Shown here: one piece after another, positions 36,774 to 45,604 of the stretch
Numbering within the stretch: the first letter of the stretch is position 1
Layout: each line of letters opens with the position of its first letter
Assembly (NCBI GenBank): GCA_050295975.1
Contig: JBNKQR010000016.1
Coordinates: forward strand, 1 to 54,139
Length of the DNA stretch: 54,139 nucleotides
DNA from: JAPHTQ01 sp050295975
Lineage (GTDB): Bacteria > Pseudomonadota > Gammaproteobacteria > Thiohalomonadales > Thiohalomonadaceae
Reading direction: 5' to 3'
The notes under the pieces: generated by a model
What the model saw: the letters and a program-made list of their open reading frames with translations, nothing else
Told to the model about the DNA's origin: nothing
Database searches by the model: none
Made by a program: the position numbers and the translations under genes

Positions 36774-39700
36774 ATGGATATCAGACTTAGCGAAATATCG
36801 TTGACAGCGGGACAATTGGAACGCTATTGCCGTAACAATCGGCTTTCTTTTATCTCTTCCATATTGGTGTCTGCCGCGCTACTGGTTGCCATGTGGGCAT
36901 ATCTGCCGCATGAGTCCTTACTCGCCTGGGTGGATTTGCTACTTCTGGCGCAGGGTGGGCAGTACTGGTACTCGATGCGCTATCTACGTACCGGAGAGGC
37001 CGACGAGTGGCCGCAGAGCGGCTGGATGCCAGGATTGATGGTTGCCTCCATCGCCACCGGTTTGGCCTGGGGAAGCTCGTTTTTCATACTCGGGTTGAAC
37101 GATGGGCAGCCTGTCGCGGTCCTGATGATCTTTGTTATTGCCGGTATCACCGCCTATGCCGCTGTCGCCAAATCGGATCTATTCCCACTGGCGATAGCCT
37201 TCGAGGCGTCCGCGTTGTTGCCCACGTGTGCATGGCTATTTATGCAGGATGGTCAAGTTGCACACTTCATGGGAATCATCGCGCTACTCTATTTGCTGCT
37301 GCTAAATATTCTGTTGCGCCAAATTAGCAGCATGGTGCGTCGAGTCCATTCCCTGGCAAATGATAATTCTAGCCTGGTCGCTGCACAGGCGCTTGATATC
37401 AGCGAACGCAAGAAGACCCTGGAACGATTGGAGCAGGCCCAAACCATTGCGAAGTTGGGAAGTTGGGATTGGGATGTTCTGGCGAATCGCGTGGAGTGGT
37501 CGGAGATGGCGTATGAGATTTATTCGCCTGACGAGAGGCCGGAGCATCCCTCCTTCGAGGAGTTCAAGCAATCGCTCCATCCGGATGATCTGGAACGGGT
37601 GGTCGCAGCGGTCACATCGGCGTTTGAGAAAGACACGCCCTTCGATCTGGAGCACCGTGTCGTATCTGAAAGTCGAGGTGTACGCACTGTCCATGCGCAA
37701 GGCAAGGTGTTCAGGAATGAAGAGGGGCAGCCCATTCGCATGATGGGAACGGTGCAGGACATTACCGAGCGCAAGTATATGGAAGCCGAGATCGCCGCGC
37801 GCGAACAGGAGTTTCGCAGCCTCGCTGAAAGCTCGCCGGATTTCATTATGCGCGTTGATCGCGAACATAACATCCGCTACCTGAACGACCATCTGGCGCG
37901 CTTCATGGGTTTTGACAGTGCTGCTGAAGTGTCCAGTATTTTGCGCATCGAACGTTGGCATGATGAGCGTGGTCAAGCCATGTTAGCTGCCGAGGCGGAA
38001 GCGATGCAAAGTGGCAAGCCCTGTAGCGTGGAATTCGATTTTCCTCAGGAAGATGGATTGGTAGGTTATCACCACATTCTTGTAGTGCCAGAGCGCGATG
38101 CGGACGGCAACATCATCGGCAGCATTGCCTTCGGTCGCGACATGACGAACATGAAGCGCATGGAGTTGGCGCTGACCACGCGCGAACAGGAGTTTCGCAG
38201 CCTCGCTGAAAGCTCGCCGGACTATATCATTCGCTACGACCTCGAACACCGCATCTTGTATCTCAACAAGGTGCTGGCTGAGTTGTTGGGCCTTTCAAGC
38301 ACAGAGGCGGTGATCGGTAAGCGCCCCACCGCAGTTTGGCCGGACGGCCGCTTCGCGCAGATCGAAGAAGCCGCCGCCCAGGCCATCGCCAGCGGCGAGA
38401 TGCAGTTGATCGAACTGGCCGTGCCGGATGAGCGCGGCCAGTTGATTTACAACCATATCTACGTCGTGCCAGAGTGCGATACGACAGGAAAGATCGTCGG
38501 TACCATCGCTTTCGGCCGCGACATCTCCGAGCGCAAGGTGGCCGAGCAGGAATTGGCCGAGCGGGAGGCGTTTCTGAATTCGTTGCTCGATGCGATCCCC
38601 ATTCCGGTTTTTTACAAGGATCAGGAAGGAAAGTATTTGGGGATCAATCGTGCGTTCGAGCATTTCTTCGGCGCAAGCCGCGAGCAGCTTATCGGCAAGA
38701 GCGTGTTCGACACTCACCCCAAAGAGCTCGCAGAAACCTACCATGCCAAGGACCTCGAGGTTTTAGAGCGCAAGGTGGAGCGGCAGGAGTATGAATTCCA
38801 GATCAAGCACTCGAACGGTACGTTGCGCGATGTGTGGTTTAGTAAGGCGGCGTTTGCTGATGCTAACGATCAGGTAAAAGGATTGATCGGCGCGGTGATG
38901 GACATCACCGCACGCAAGCAGAATGAGGTCGCGATGGAAGAGATGCGCCAACGTCTGCAAACAGTGGTACAGACCATCCCGGACCTGGTGTGGCTGAAGG
39001 ATGTCAACGGTGTGTATCTCTCCTGCAATAGCGCCTTTGAACGATTCTTCGGCGCCAGCGAAACGGCGATCGTCGGTAAGACGGATTACGACTTTGTCGA
39101 TAAGGAATTAGCCGATTTCTTCCGCCAAAAAGATCAGGATGCCATCGTAGCGGGTGGCATGAGCATAAATGAAGAATGGGTGACGATGGCGGATAGTGGA
39201 GAGCATGTGCTGCTGGAGACACGCAAAGTCCCTGTCTATGGCGCAGAGGGGCGTGTGGTCGGTGTGCTTGGCGTGGGGCGAGACATCACTGCGCGCAAGC
39301 GCATGGAAGAGGAGTTACGCCGCAGCGAATACGAATTCCGCGCACTGGTGGAAAACCTGCCCGAACCGTTTTTCCGTTATGACCGTGACCACCGCCGTAC
39401 CTACGTCAATGCGCAAGTAGAGAAATTGACTGGCAAGCCTGCGGCCAGCCTGTTGGGACTGACCGTGAAGGAATCGAAACTGGCATCGCCGTACTGGAAT
39501 GACGTGCTGGATCGCGAAGTCCAGTGCGTGCTGGATACAGGGGAGCCTAGCCGTTATGCGATGGATTACCAGACTCCCGAAGGGGAGTTCAAATATTTCG
39601 ACTGCTGGCTGGGACCTGTATCGGATGAGCAGGGCGAAACGAACTCGGTGATGCTCATCCTGCGCGACACTACCGAACGCAAGTTGTTCGAGATGAAGCT

Positions 39701-41411
39701 GGCCGAGCGTGAACGGGAGTTTCGTACGCTGGTGGAGAACTCGGCGGATACCGTGGCGCGCTATGACCGCGATCTGCGCCGCGTGTATGCCAACCCGGCG
39801 TTCGGTGAACTGGTCGAGGGCGGCGTAGAGGCGCTCATTGGTAAGCGCCCGTCTGAAGTACCCGGTGGTGAGGGGGGCTTGCTCAATGAAGAGAAACTGC
39901 ACCAGGTGCTGGCAAGCGGTGAAGCGGTCGAGTTCGAATTGAAGTGGATGAACAAGGCGGGCCAGGATGTCTACAGCCTGATCAACCTGACACCGGAATT
40001 CGACGAAGAGGGCGATGTGGCGAGCGTGCTGGCCGTGGGGCGCGATATCACGGAGCTGTATGCGTTCCGCCAGAAGATCCATCGAATGGCGTTCTACGAT
40101 CCGCTTACCTCTCTGCCCAATCGTGCGCTGTTCAACGACCGCCTGCGCCAGATGATCGCCGACGCCTCCTGGCACGGCCAGCTCGCGGGCGTGATGATGA
40201 TCGACATGGACCGTTTCAAGACGGTGAATGACACCATGGGACATGCGGTGGGTGACGAACTGTTGCGTGAGACCGGGGCGCGCTTGAGTACCTGTGTGCG
40301 TGCCTACGATACAGTGGCACGTCTGGGTGGCGATGAGTTTGCCGTGTTGCTGCCCGATATACGTAACGGCGATGACCTGGGCACCATCGCCGATAAGATG
40401 CGCTCGGTGTTCGATACACCTTTCCTTCTGGAAGGTAAGGAGGTGTTTATCTCCTGTAGCATCGGCATTGCCCTCTATCCGGGTGATAGCGTCGATGCGG
40501 AAGACCTGGTGAAGTATGCGGACTCGGCGATGTACTACGCCAAGCGTTCCGGCCGCAACAATTTCCGATTCTACGCCAACAACTTGACCGAAAGTGCCAA
40601 CGAACGGCTGACGCTGGAATCCGAGTTGCGCCATGCTCTGGAACGCAACGAGTTTTCTTTGCATTTCCAGCCCAAGGTGTGTCTGGAGACGGGTGCGATG
40701 ATTGGTTCCGAAGCGTTGTTGCGCTGGCTGCATCCGCAGCGTGGATTCTTACCGCCGGACAAGTTTATCCCTATCGCGGAAGATAGCGGGTTGATTGTCG
40801 AACTGGGCGAGTGGGTACTGCGCGAAGCTTGCCGTATGGCTAGCGAAATGAATGGTGTAGGGCGTTCACTACATAAGGTGGCGATCAATCTGTCGGCGCG
40901 CCAGTTCATGTCCAACGATCTGGTTTCGACTGTGACACGCGTGCTGGAAGAGACCGGCTGTCGTCCGGAATGGATCGAGCTGGAGATCACCGAGAGCCTG
41001 TTGCTGGATGAATATGGCGATGTACTGGAGACGCTCAAGGCGTTCTGCGTATTGGGTATTACTATCGCTATCGACGATTTCGGCACGGGGTATTCAGCCC
41101 TGAGCTATCTGGCACGTTTCCCGATCAACACGCTGAAGATCGACCGTTCATTTATCAACACTGTGACCACAGACAAATACTGCGCGGAGTTGGTGAAGGC
41201 CATCCTCTCCATCGCCTATAGCCTGGGGCAGCAAGTGGTGGCGGAAGGCGTGGAAACGTTTGAGCAGGCACTATTCCTGCAGACGCATAATTGCGAGGTG
41301 GCGCAGGGATATTTGTTCAGTAAGCCGGTGCCGTGGGAGGAGTTGTTGGCATTGAGTGGGAATTATGAACTGAAGCGGCCAAACGGAAGTGCCAAATTGA
41401 TTCGTATTTAA
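36774..41411 (+). CDS. Multi-PAS GGDEF-EAL signalling protein
   Basis: 1545 aa. Residues about 30-190 hold five or six membrane helices (SILVSAALLVAMWAYLPHES through ALLYLLLLNILLRQISSM). Seven PAS/PAC units follow from about 210 to 1080; most start with a version of FRSLAESSPDFIMRVDREHN or LLDAIPIPVFYKDQEGKYLG. GGDEF lies at about 1095-1255, with RLGGDEFAVLL intact, and EAL at about 1270-1525, with SEALLRWLHPQRG, EITESLLL, DDFGTGYSALSYL and KIDRSFI. Both catalytic sites look whole, so it may make and break cyclic di-GMP. The DNA is richer in GC and more regular than the flanking AT-rich sequence. A 43-base exact direct repeat inside the gene shows recent PAS duplication. It lies inside the ppsR-bounded accessory segment. 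Confidence 0.95.
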   Translation: MDIRLSEISLTAGQLERYCRNNRLSFISSILVSAALLVAMWAYLPHESLLAWVDLLLLAQGGQYWYSMRYLRTGEADEWPQSGWMPGLMVASIATGLAWGSSFFILGLNDGQPVAVLMIFVIAGITAYAAVAKSDLFPLAIAFEASALLPTCAWLFMQDGQVAHFMGIIALLYLLLLNILLRQISSMVRRVHSLANDNSSLVAAQALDISERKKTLERLEQAQTIAKLGSWDWDVLANRVEWSEMAYEIYSPDERPEHPSFEEFKQSLHPDDLERVVAAVTSAFEKDTPFDLEHRVVSESRGVRTVHAQGKVFRNEEGQPIRMMGTVQDITERKYMEAEIAAREQEFRSLAESSPDFIMRVDREHNIRYLNDHLARFMGFDSAAEVSSILRIERWHDERGQAMLAAEAEAMQSGKPCSVEFDFPQEDGLVGYHHILVVPERDADGNIIGSIAFGRDMTNMKRMELALTTREQEFRSLAESSPDYIIRYDLEHRILYLNKVLAELLGLSSTEAVIGKRPTAVWPDGRFAQIEEAAAQAIASGEMQLIELAVPDERGQLIYNHIYVVPECDTTGKIVGTIAFGRDISERKVAEQELAEREAFLNSLLDAIPIPVFYKDQEGKYLGINRAFEHFFGASREQLIGKSVFDTHPKELAETYHAKDLEVLERKVERQEYEFQIKHSNGTLRDVWFSKAAFADANDQVKGLIGAVMDITARKQNEVAMEEMRQRLQTVVQTIPDLVWLKDVNGVYLSCNSAFERFFGASETAIVGKTDYDFVDKELADFFRQKDQDAIVAGGMSINEEWVTMADSGEHVLLETRKVPVYGAEGRVVGVLGVGRDITARKRMEEELRRSEYEFRALVENLPEPFFRYDRDHRRTYVNAQVEKLTGKPAASLLGLTVKESKLASPYWNDVLDREVQCVLDTGEPSRYAMDYQTPEGEFKYFDCWLGPVSDEQGETNSVMLILRDTTERKLFEMKLAEREREFRTLVENSADTVARYDRDLRRVYANPAFGELVEGGVEALIGKRPSEVPGGEGGLLNEEKLHQVLASGEAVEFELKWMNKAGQDVYSLINLTPEFDEEGDVASVLAVGRDITELYAFRQKIHRMAFYDPLTSLPNRALFNDRLRQMIADASWHGQLAGVMMIDMDRFKTVNDTMGHAVGDELLRETGARLSTCVRAYDTVARLGGDEFAVLLPDIRNGDDLGTIADKMRSVFDTPFLLEGKEVFISCSIGIALYPGDSVDAEDLVKYADSAMYYAKRSGRNNFRFYANNLTESANERLTLESELRHALERNEFSLHFQPKVCLETGAMIGSEALLRWLHPQRGFLPPDKFIPIAEDSGLIVELGEWVLREACRMASEMNGVGRSLHKVAINLSARQFMSNDLVSTVTRVLEETGCRPEWIELEITESLLLDEYGDVLETLKAFCVLGITIAIDDFGTGYSALSYLARFPINTLKIDRSFINTVTTDKYCAELVKAILSIAYSLGQQVVAEGVETFEQALFLQTHNCEVAQGYLFSKPVPWEELLALSGNYELKRPNGSAKLIRI
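37798..38221 (+). repeat. 43-base exact direct repeat within PAS units
   Basis: 37798-37840 is identical to 38179-38221, offset by 381 bases. It encodes the joint of two PAS units (REQEFRSLAESSPD in each). Confidence 0.9.
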
Positions 41412-41700
41412 CGGGAATCGGCGGAGTGTTGTAAGAGCGGCCGTTGCTCAAATTCCTACAAGATAAGGCACATCGGTTTACCGTTACCGGAAAACCATAG
41501 TAGCCACTTTGCGCCAGAAGCTGTTCCACATCACTGGTAGATTCTTTGACAAACTTTATCATTGTGGCCTTCTCCGGATAAATACACGATTGTTGGCTTT
41601 GCGACACCTGTTCCGGGTTAACCCATTGATCGTCAGTCATTAATGCTGGCACTACTCTTGCAGTTTTCGAGCAACACGATAGCAGGAGCAGCGACAGCGT

Positions 41701-43032
41701 ATGAAAACTTATCTCGATTGGTCCGCCTATAGGGAGTCTGGCATGGGCGATGCCTATGCGGACATTCCCAAACAGGGTGGTGACTTTGCCAAGGCCGTGG
41801 CGGTCTGTATCAATTCACGCCAGTGCGAGACCAAGGGCAAAGGGGTGATGTGCCCAAGCTATCGGGTGAGTGATAATCCACACCTCTCCACTGGAGGGCG
41901 GGTACGGATGTTAAAGGCGATGCTCAACGGAGAGTTGCCGTTAGATGATATGGAACTGGCTGAGGCGATGGCGTTATGTCTTGGCTGCAAGGGGTGTAAA
42001 CGGGAGTGTGAAAACAGTGTTGATATGGCGCAGATTAAGATCGAATATCTGGCCCAGCGCCATGCGACCAAACCGCCCTCCCTGCGTACCCGACTCTTTG
42101 CTCATACACCGCGTTGGTTGTATCGCCTGCCGTGGCTGAAAAATCTTGTCGTGCTGCGCAATCAAATTCCTCTATTTTCCTCGCTGGGTGAGCTTTTCCT
42201 TGGTGTCACCAGTAAGCGTCGTCTACCACAACCTGCCGAGCGCGCTTTTGTCACGCCACAGATGTCAGTAGAGGAGGGGCAGCAGCAGGTGGTGCTGTTT
42301 GTCGATACCTTCAGTCATCACTACGATCCGCAGATCGCTGATGCGGCTATTGTCGTACTTCAGCGGGCCGGTTATCACGTCATCATTGCCTCGCCCGATG
42401 AGACAACATTGGAGCCAGAACGTCCGCTCTGTTGCGGACGTAGTTTTCTGGCACACGGCATGGTGGATGAGGCGCGTGCCGAGGCGCAACGCACGCTACG
42501 GGTGTTGCAGCCCTATGCCGAGGCGGGATTAACCATTGTCGGACTAGAGCCCGCGTGCCTATTGGCGATCCGCGATGACTACCGTGCACTCCATCTGGGT
42601 GAAGCGGCGGAACAGGTATCTGCACAGGCTATTCTATTTGAGGAGTTTATTGTACGTGAAGAGAAGGCCGGGCGATTCAATCTTCAATTCAAACCACTAG
42701 CGTTCACGAAGAAATTATTGGTGCACGGTCATTGCCACCAGAAGGCGGTTGGGGCGATGAAATCGATGCGCCGAGTGCTGAAGATGATTCCTGAACTGGA
42801 GTTCGAGTTTATTGAGGCCTCCTGTTGTGGCATGGGCGGCAGCTTCGGTCTTGAGAGCGAACATGCCGATATGGCGATGGCCATGGCTGAGGATAGTTTG
42901 TTGCCAACGATTCGTGCCGCCGTTGATTCGCCGCTACTGGCGAATGGTTTTTCCTGTCGTGAGCAGATCGCGGAAGGGAGTGATCGAAAGGCGAAGCACC
43001 TGGCTGAATTGCTGTTTGAGGCCAGTGAATAG
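41701..43032 (+). CDS. CCG-domain (Fe-S)-binding oxidoreductase subunit
   Basis: 443 aa. The first part has two 4Fe-4S ligand sets: CINSRQCETKGKGVMCPSY and CLGCKGCKRECENS. Two CCG domains follow, with CCGRSFLAHGMVDEAR and later HGHCHQKAVGAM plus ASCCGMGGSFGLESEH. This is the layout of the C-terminal Fe-S half of FAD-linked 2-hydroxyacid dehydrogenases (D-lactate/glycolate oxidase, GlpC, YdiJ). The FAD domain is absent and no FAD partner gene is nearby, so the electron donor is unknown. It is cytoplasmic, with no membrane segment. It lies between the large sensor gene and the DUF4157 gene in the accessory segment. Confidence 0.87.
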   Translation: MKTYLDWSAYRESGMGDAYADIPKQGGDFAKAVAVCINSRQCETKGKGVMCPSYRVSDNPHLSTGGRVRMLKAMLNGELPLDDMELAEAMALCLGCKGCKRECENSVDMAQIKIEYLAQRHATKPPSLRTRLFAHTPRWLYRLPWLKNLVVLRNQIPLFSSLGELFLGVTSKRRLPQPAERAFVTPQMSVEEGQQQVVLFVDTFSHHYDPQIADAAIVVLQRAGYHVIIASPDETTLEPERPLCCGRSFLAHGMVDEARAEAQRTLRVLQPYAEAGLTIVGLEPACLLAIRDDYRALHLGEAAEQVSAQAILFEEFIVREEKAGRFNLQFKPLAFTKKLLVHGHCHQKAVGAMKSMRRVLKMIPELEFEFIEASCCGMGGSFGLESEHADMAMAMAEDSLLPTIRAAVDSPLLANGFSCREQIAEGSDRKAKHLAELLFEASE

Positions 43033-43080
43033 TCCGACAGTGAAGTTGGCAATGGTGTCGAACGATTCTGCAACTCAGCC

Positions 43081-44304
43081 CTACAGGTAACATTCTGCGC
43101 AGGTAACTTCCTCAGTCATATTACTGCGTACCTTGTAAACCGGACGGCCTTGATAGGTTGCCGGTGTTTCGCTTGCATTATTGGAAGTAGCTCGCTCGCG
43201 GGTGGAAGGTCGGAAGCTAGGACCGGTATTGGGACCGTATATCGGACGGTGCCCGTTTTTGGAGTATACGTCAGTGGGGTTAGCACCGGTGACGCTGGTT
43301 CGGCCAGCGACGATGTGGAAGTCAGACCTGTTACGTGAGAGGGTCCTGCCAAGATCATCTTCCAGATGTATGTTGTATTCCCACATCCAGAACTTCACGT
43401 TGCCTGGGTCACAACTTTCGAGCGGACAAACCGGCCCAATGAAGTTTGCCTCGATTGCGTCATATACGGCAGACGGTGGGTAAATGTCTCTATAAGTTCG
43501 TGTCGCCAGTCCCGCACAATTGTATCCGCTTATTGGTACGGAAGCGTTGTAGCCTGGATAGCTGCTACAGGAGGTGCGTCGCTGGATTTGCCGGGAGAGC
43601 CGACCGTCGGATTGTTGCACCACGTGGGTAAGTTCATGGGCGAGCAGATGTTGGCCTTTCGGACTATCTGGTTGATATTGGGAACGGGCAAAGAATATGT
43701 CGCTACCAAGGGTAAAGGCATGAGCGTTGGCCTGCTGTGCCAGTGTATGTGCACGAGTATCACTATGCACCTTTACAGATGAAAAATCCCAGCCAAAGCG
43801 ATTTTCCATCATCGTGCGAGTGGGAGAAGGCAGTGTTGCACCACCACTCTGGGTAGCCTGTTGCAAGGATTGCTCAAAGCTGGAGGAAACCGTGGCGGTT
43901 TCCTTACTCGCGCTACGCTGAATTTCCTCTAGAGGAGCGACAATGGCTTCTCCTTCAATGGGGGGCATACTATCGACCATATCTTCAGGACGTATCTCCA
44001 TCCGATGGAGTTTGCGTTGTATACCTTGCGAAACCTGGCCAAGGTGTAAGTTGCGACCAGCCATCACCGTATTGGCTGCATGCTCGGCTTCTTGCTCATA
44101 ACGGTCACCTGGAGTGCTGATCGTTAGTTTTGCCTGGATTCCAGGAAGCATTTGAGAACCCGACAGCACAGCCTGATTTCCTATCATGCGCTGCAAATTA
44201 TGGGCGGCGTGCCTTGTAGGCCTGGAGTGTGTCCAGCCCAAGTTTGAAGAAGCAGATTTGATATTTGATTGATTTGTTTTTGGCTTTTGTGCAAAGGCGC
44301 GCAT
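43081..44304 (-). CDS. DUF4157 protein with cysteine-hydrolase-like C-terminus
   Basis: 407 aa. Residues 158-232 are DUF4157, a degenerate metalloprotease-like domain tied to extracellular contractile injection systems: PSPTRTMMENRFGWDFSSVK, AHAFTLGSDIFFARSQYQPD and HLLAHELTHVVQQ with HELTH at 223-227. The N-terminal 150 residues are polar linker. From about 245 a new domain begins: GYNCAGLATRTY (C263) looks like the cysteine of NlpC/P60 or papain-like enzymes, with possible histidines at H330 (DFHIVAGRT) and H352 (NGHRPIYG). The end has paired cysteines (CAEC). I infer a cargo effector whose C-terminus is a cysteine hydrolase. No sheath, tube or baseplate gene is in the window. It is convergent with the Fe-S gene and directly downstream of ppsR. 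Confidence 0.8.
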   Translation of the reverse strand: MRAFAQKPKTNQSNIKSASSNLGWTHSRPTRHAAHNLQRMIGNQAVLSGSQMLPGIQAKLTISTPGDRYEQEAEHAANTVMAGRNLHLGQVSQGIQRKLHRMEIRPEDMVDSMPPIEGEAIVAPLEEIQRSASKETATVSSSFEQSLQQATQSGGATLPSPTRTMMENRFGWDFSSVKVHSDTRAHTLAQQANAHAFTLGSDIFFARSQYQPDSPKGQHLLAHELTHVVQQSDGRLSRQIQRRTSCSSYPGYNASVPISGYNCAGLATRTYRDIYPPSAVYDAIEANFIGPVCPLESCDPGNVKFWMWEYNIHLEDDLGRTLSRNRSDFHIVAGRTSVTGANPTDVYSKNGHRPIYGPNTGPSFRPSTRERATSNNASETPATYQGRPVYKVRSNMTEEVTCAECYL

Positions 44305-44563
44305 GGTCAGACTCCTTTCATTCTTGCACGAACCAACTATCCAGTGTCAGAACTGTCCTATGCCAATATAAAGCTAAGCTACCACATAAGCTGGCGATTC
44401 AACTTGAAAACAGGGGATATGGAAATTAACGCGTCTTTTTGCACGAGTTGGACGTTCCATTCCACGCTCCTTTCCGTCAGTAGCTCAGTATGCTGTTTTA
44501 CTCTAAGATATTGCCTTTGGCAATTTCTTTAAGAATAGACCTAATTTGCCAGGAATGATGCCT

Positions 44564-45400
44564 TTAGCCGTAAAGACGGCGTTTTAGTCCGGTCTGTTGC
44601 AGCAGGGTGGTTGCGATCTCTTCGATGGAGACAGCGCTGGTATCAAGGAAAGGAATGTTTTCGGCCCGGAACATCGCTTCTGCGGCGCGCACCTCATAGC
44701 GGCACTGCTGCATCGAAGCGTAGGTGCTGTCGGGACGGCGTTCGCTGCGGATCTGTTGCAGTCGCTCAGGGGAGATGGTGAGGCCGAAGAGCTTGCCCTG
44801 GTATGGGCGCAGACACTCAGGTAGCCTCGGTGATTCCAGGTCTTCGTCGATGATCGGGTAGTTGGCGGCGTGGATGCCGTATTGCAGTGCCAGGTAGAGA
44901 CTGGTGGGTGTCTTGCCTGAGCGGGAGACGCCAACCAGGATCACCTCAGCGTCGGGAAAATCCCGCAGAGTATTACCATCGTCGCTACCCATAGCAAAAT
45001 TGACCGCGTCGATGCGTGACTTGTAGTCGGAGTAGACCCCCATACCGTGGGAGCGTCCCACCGCGTGAGCGGAGTGCATCCCCAGTTCCAGCTCTAATGG
45101 ATTGATGAAGGCATCAAAGAAGTCGAATAGCAGGCCATCGCTGGTGTCGATGATTTCGCGTACTTCATCGTTGAGCAGGGTGCTGAAGAGTAGTGGCTTG
45201 GCACCGTCATTGTTCCCCGCCTGATTGATACGAGCTACTGCATTGTGTGCCTTCTCAACGGTATCGAGAAAGGCGAGGGTGATTTTCTGAAATTTTACAC
45301 CTTCAAACTGGGTTAGCAGGCTATGGCCCAGGGTCTCGGCAGTAATACCGGTGCGATCGGAGAGGAAAAAAACGGAGCGTTTACCAGGCATAGGATTCAC
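44564..45400 (-). CDS. ppsR: PEP synthase regulatory protein (bifunctional kinase/pyrophosphorylase)
   Basis: 278 aa. PpsR (DUF299) inactivates PEP synthase by ADP-dependent threonine phosphorylation and reactivates it by phosphate-dependent removal. The N-terminus VFFLSDRTGITAETLGHSLL and the P-loop GVSRSGKT (157-164) are the family signatures. SYL/ARHPPVS-like frames elsewhere are shadows. The 3' end from codon 189 exists twice more in the window as pseudogenes. It lies about 200 bases behind ppsA on the same strand, with a strong terminator between them, so it may be read from its own promoter. Confidence 0.96.
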   Translation of the reverse strand: MNPMPGKRSVFFLSDRTGITAETLGHSLLTQFEGVKFQKITLAFLDTVEKAHNAVARINQAGNNDGAKPLLFSTLLNDEVREIIDTSDGLLFDFFDAFINPLELELGMHSAHAVGRSHGMGVYSDYKSRIDAVNFAMGSDDGNTLRDFPDAEVILVGVSRSGKTPTSLYLALQYGIHAANYPIIDEDLESPRLPECLRPYQGKLFGLTISPERLQQIRSERRPDSTYASMQQCRYEVRAAEAMFRAENIPFLDTSAVSIEEIATTLLQQTGLKRRLYG

Positions 45401-45520
45401 CGCAAAGGGGTAAAGAGAGAGGTCATTAGCATAACGGATCTACAACTCCTTTTGGCTAGTGATTCAGCATCGGCAATACCGCTGCCGACTCAATGCGGTC
45501 AGGCTGGAAATGCGCTGTAG

Positions 45521-45599
45521 AAAAAACCTCACCGCATTGGCGCAAAGAACCGGTTAAATGCTTTGGCATTTCCTTGGGTTCTTTGCGCCAATGCGGTGA
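45521..45599 (-). terminator. Unusually long perfect stem, terminator of ppsA
   Basis: 45529-45551 and 45577-45599 are perfect 23-base inverted copies. The 25-base loop holds a further AAATGC/GCATTT stem (45556-45571). Outside, after a 2-base bulge, AACC/GGTT adds pairs. On the minus strand a T6 run (complement of 45521-45526) follows, as expected for a terminator just after the ppsA stop. Confidence 0.85.
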
Positions 45600-45604
45600 A
45601 CGGT

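Noticed and set aside
39315..40733. 472-aa minus-strand open frame
   Set aside because: Antisense shadow of the PAS/GGDEF region of the 1545-aa gene; His/Gln-rich composition and no ribosome site.
43081..44304. HELTH motif as proof of an active zinc protease
   Set aside because: DUF4157 domains carry this motif as part of a leader domain; activity cannot be claimed from it.
44510..44524. ATTGCC/GGCAAT hairpin behind ppsR as its terminator
   Set aside because: Only six pairs, and no T-run on the minus strand where it would be needed.
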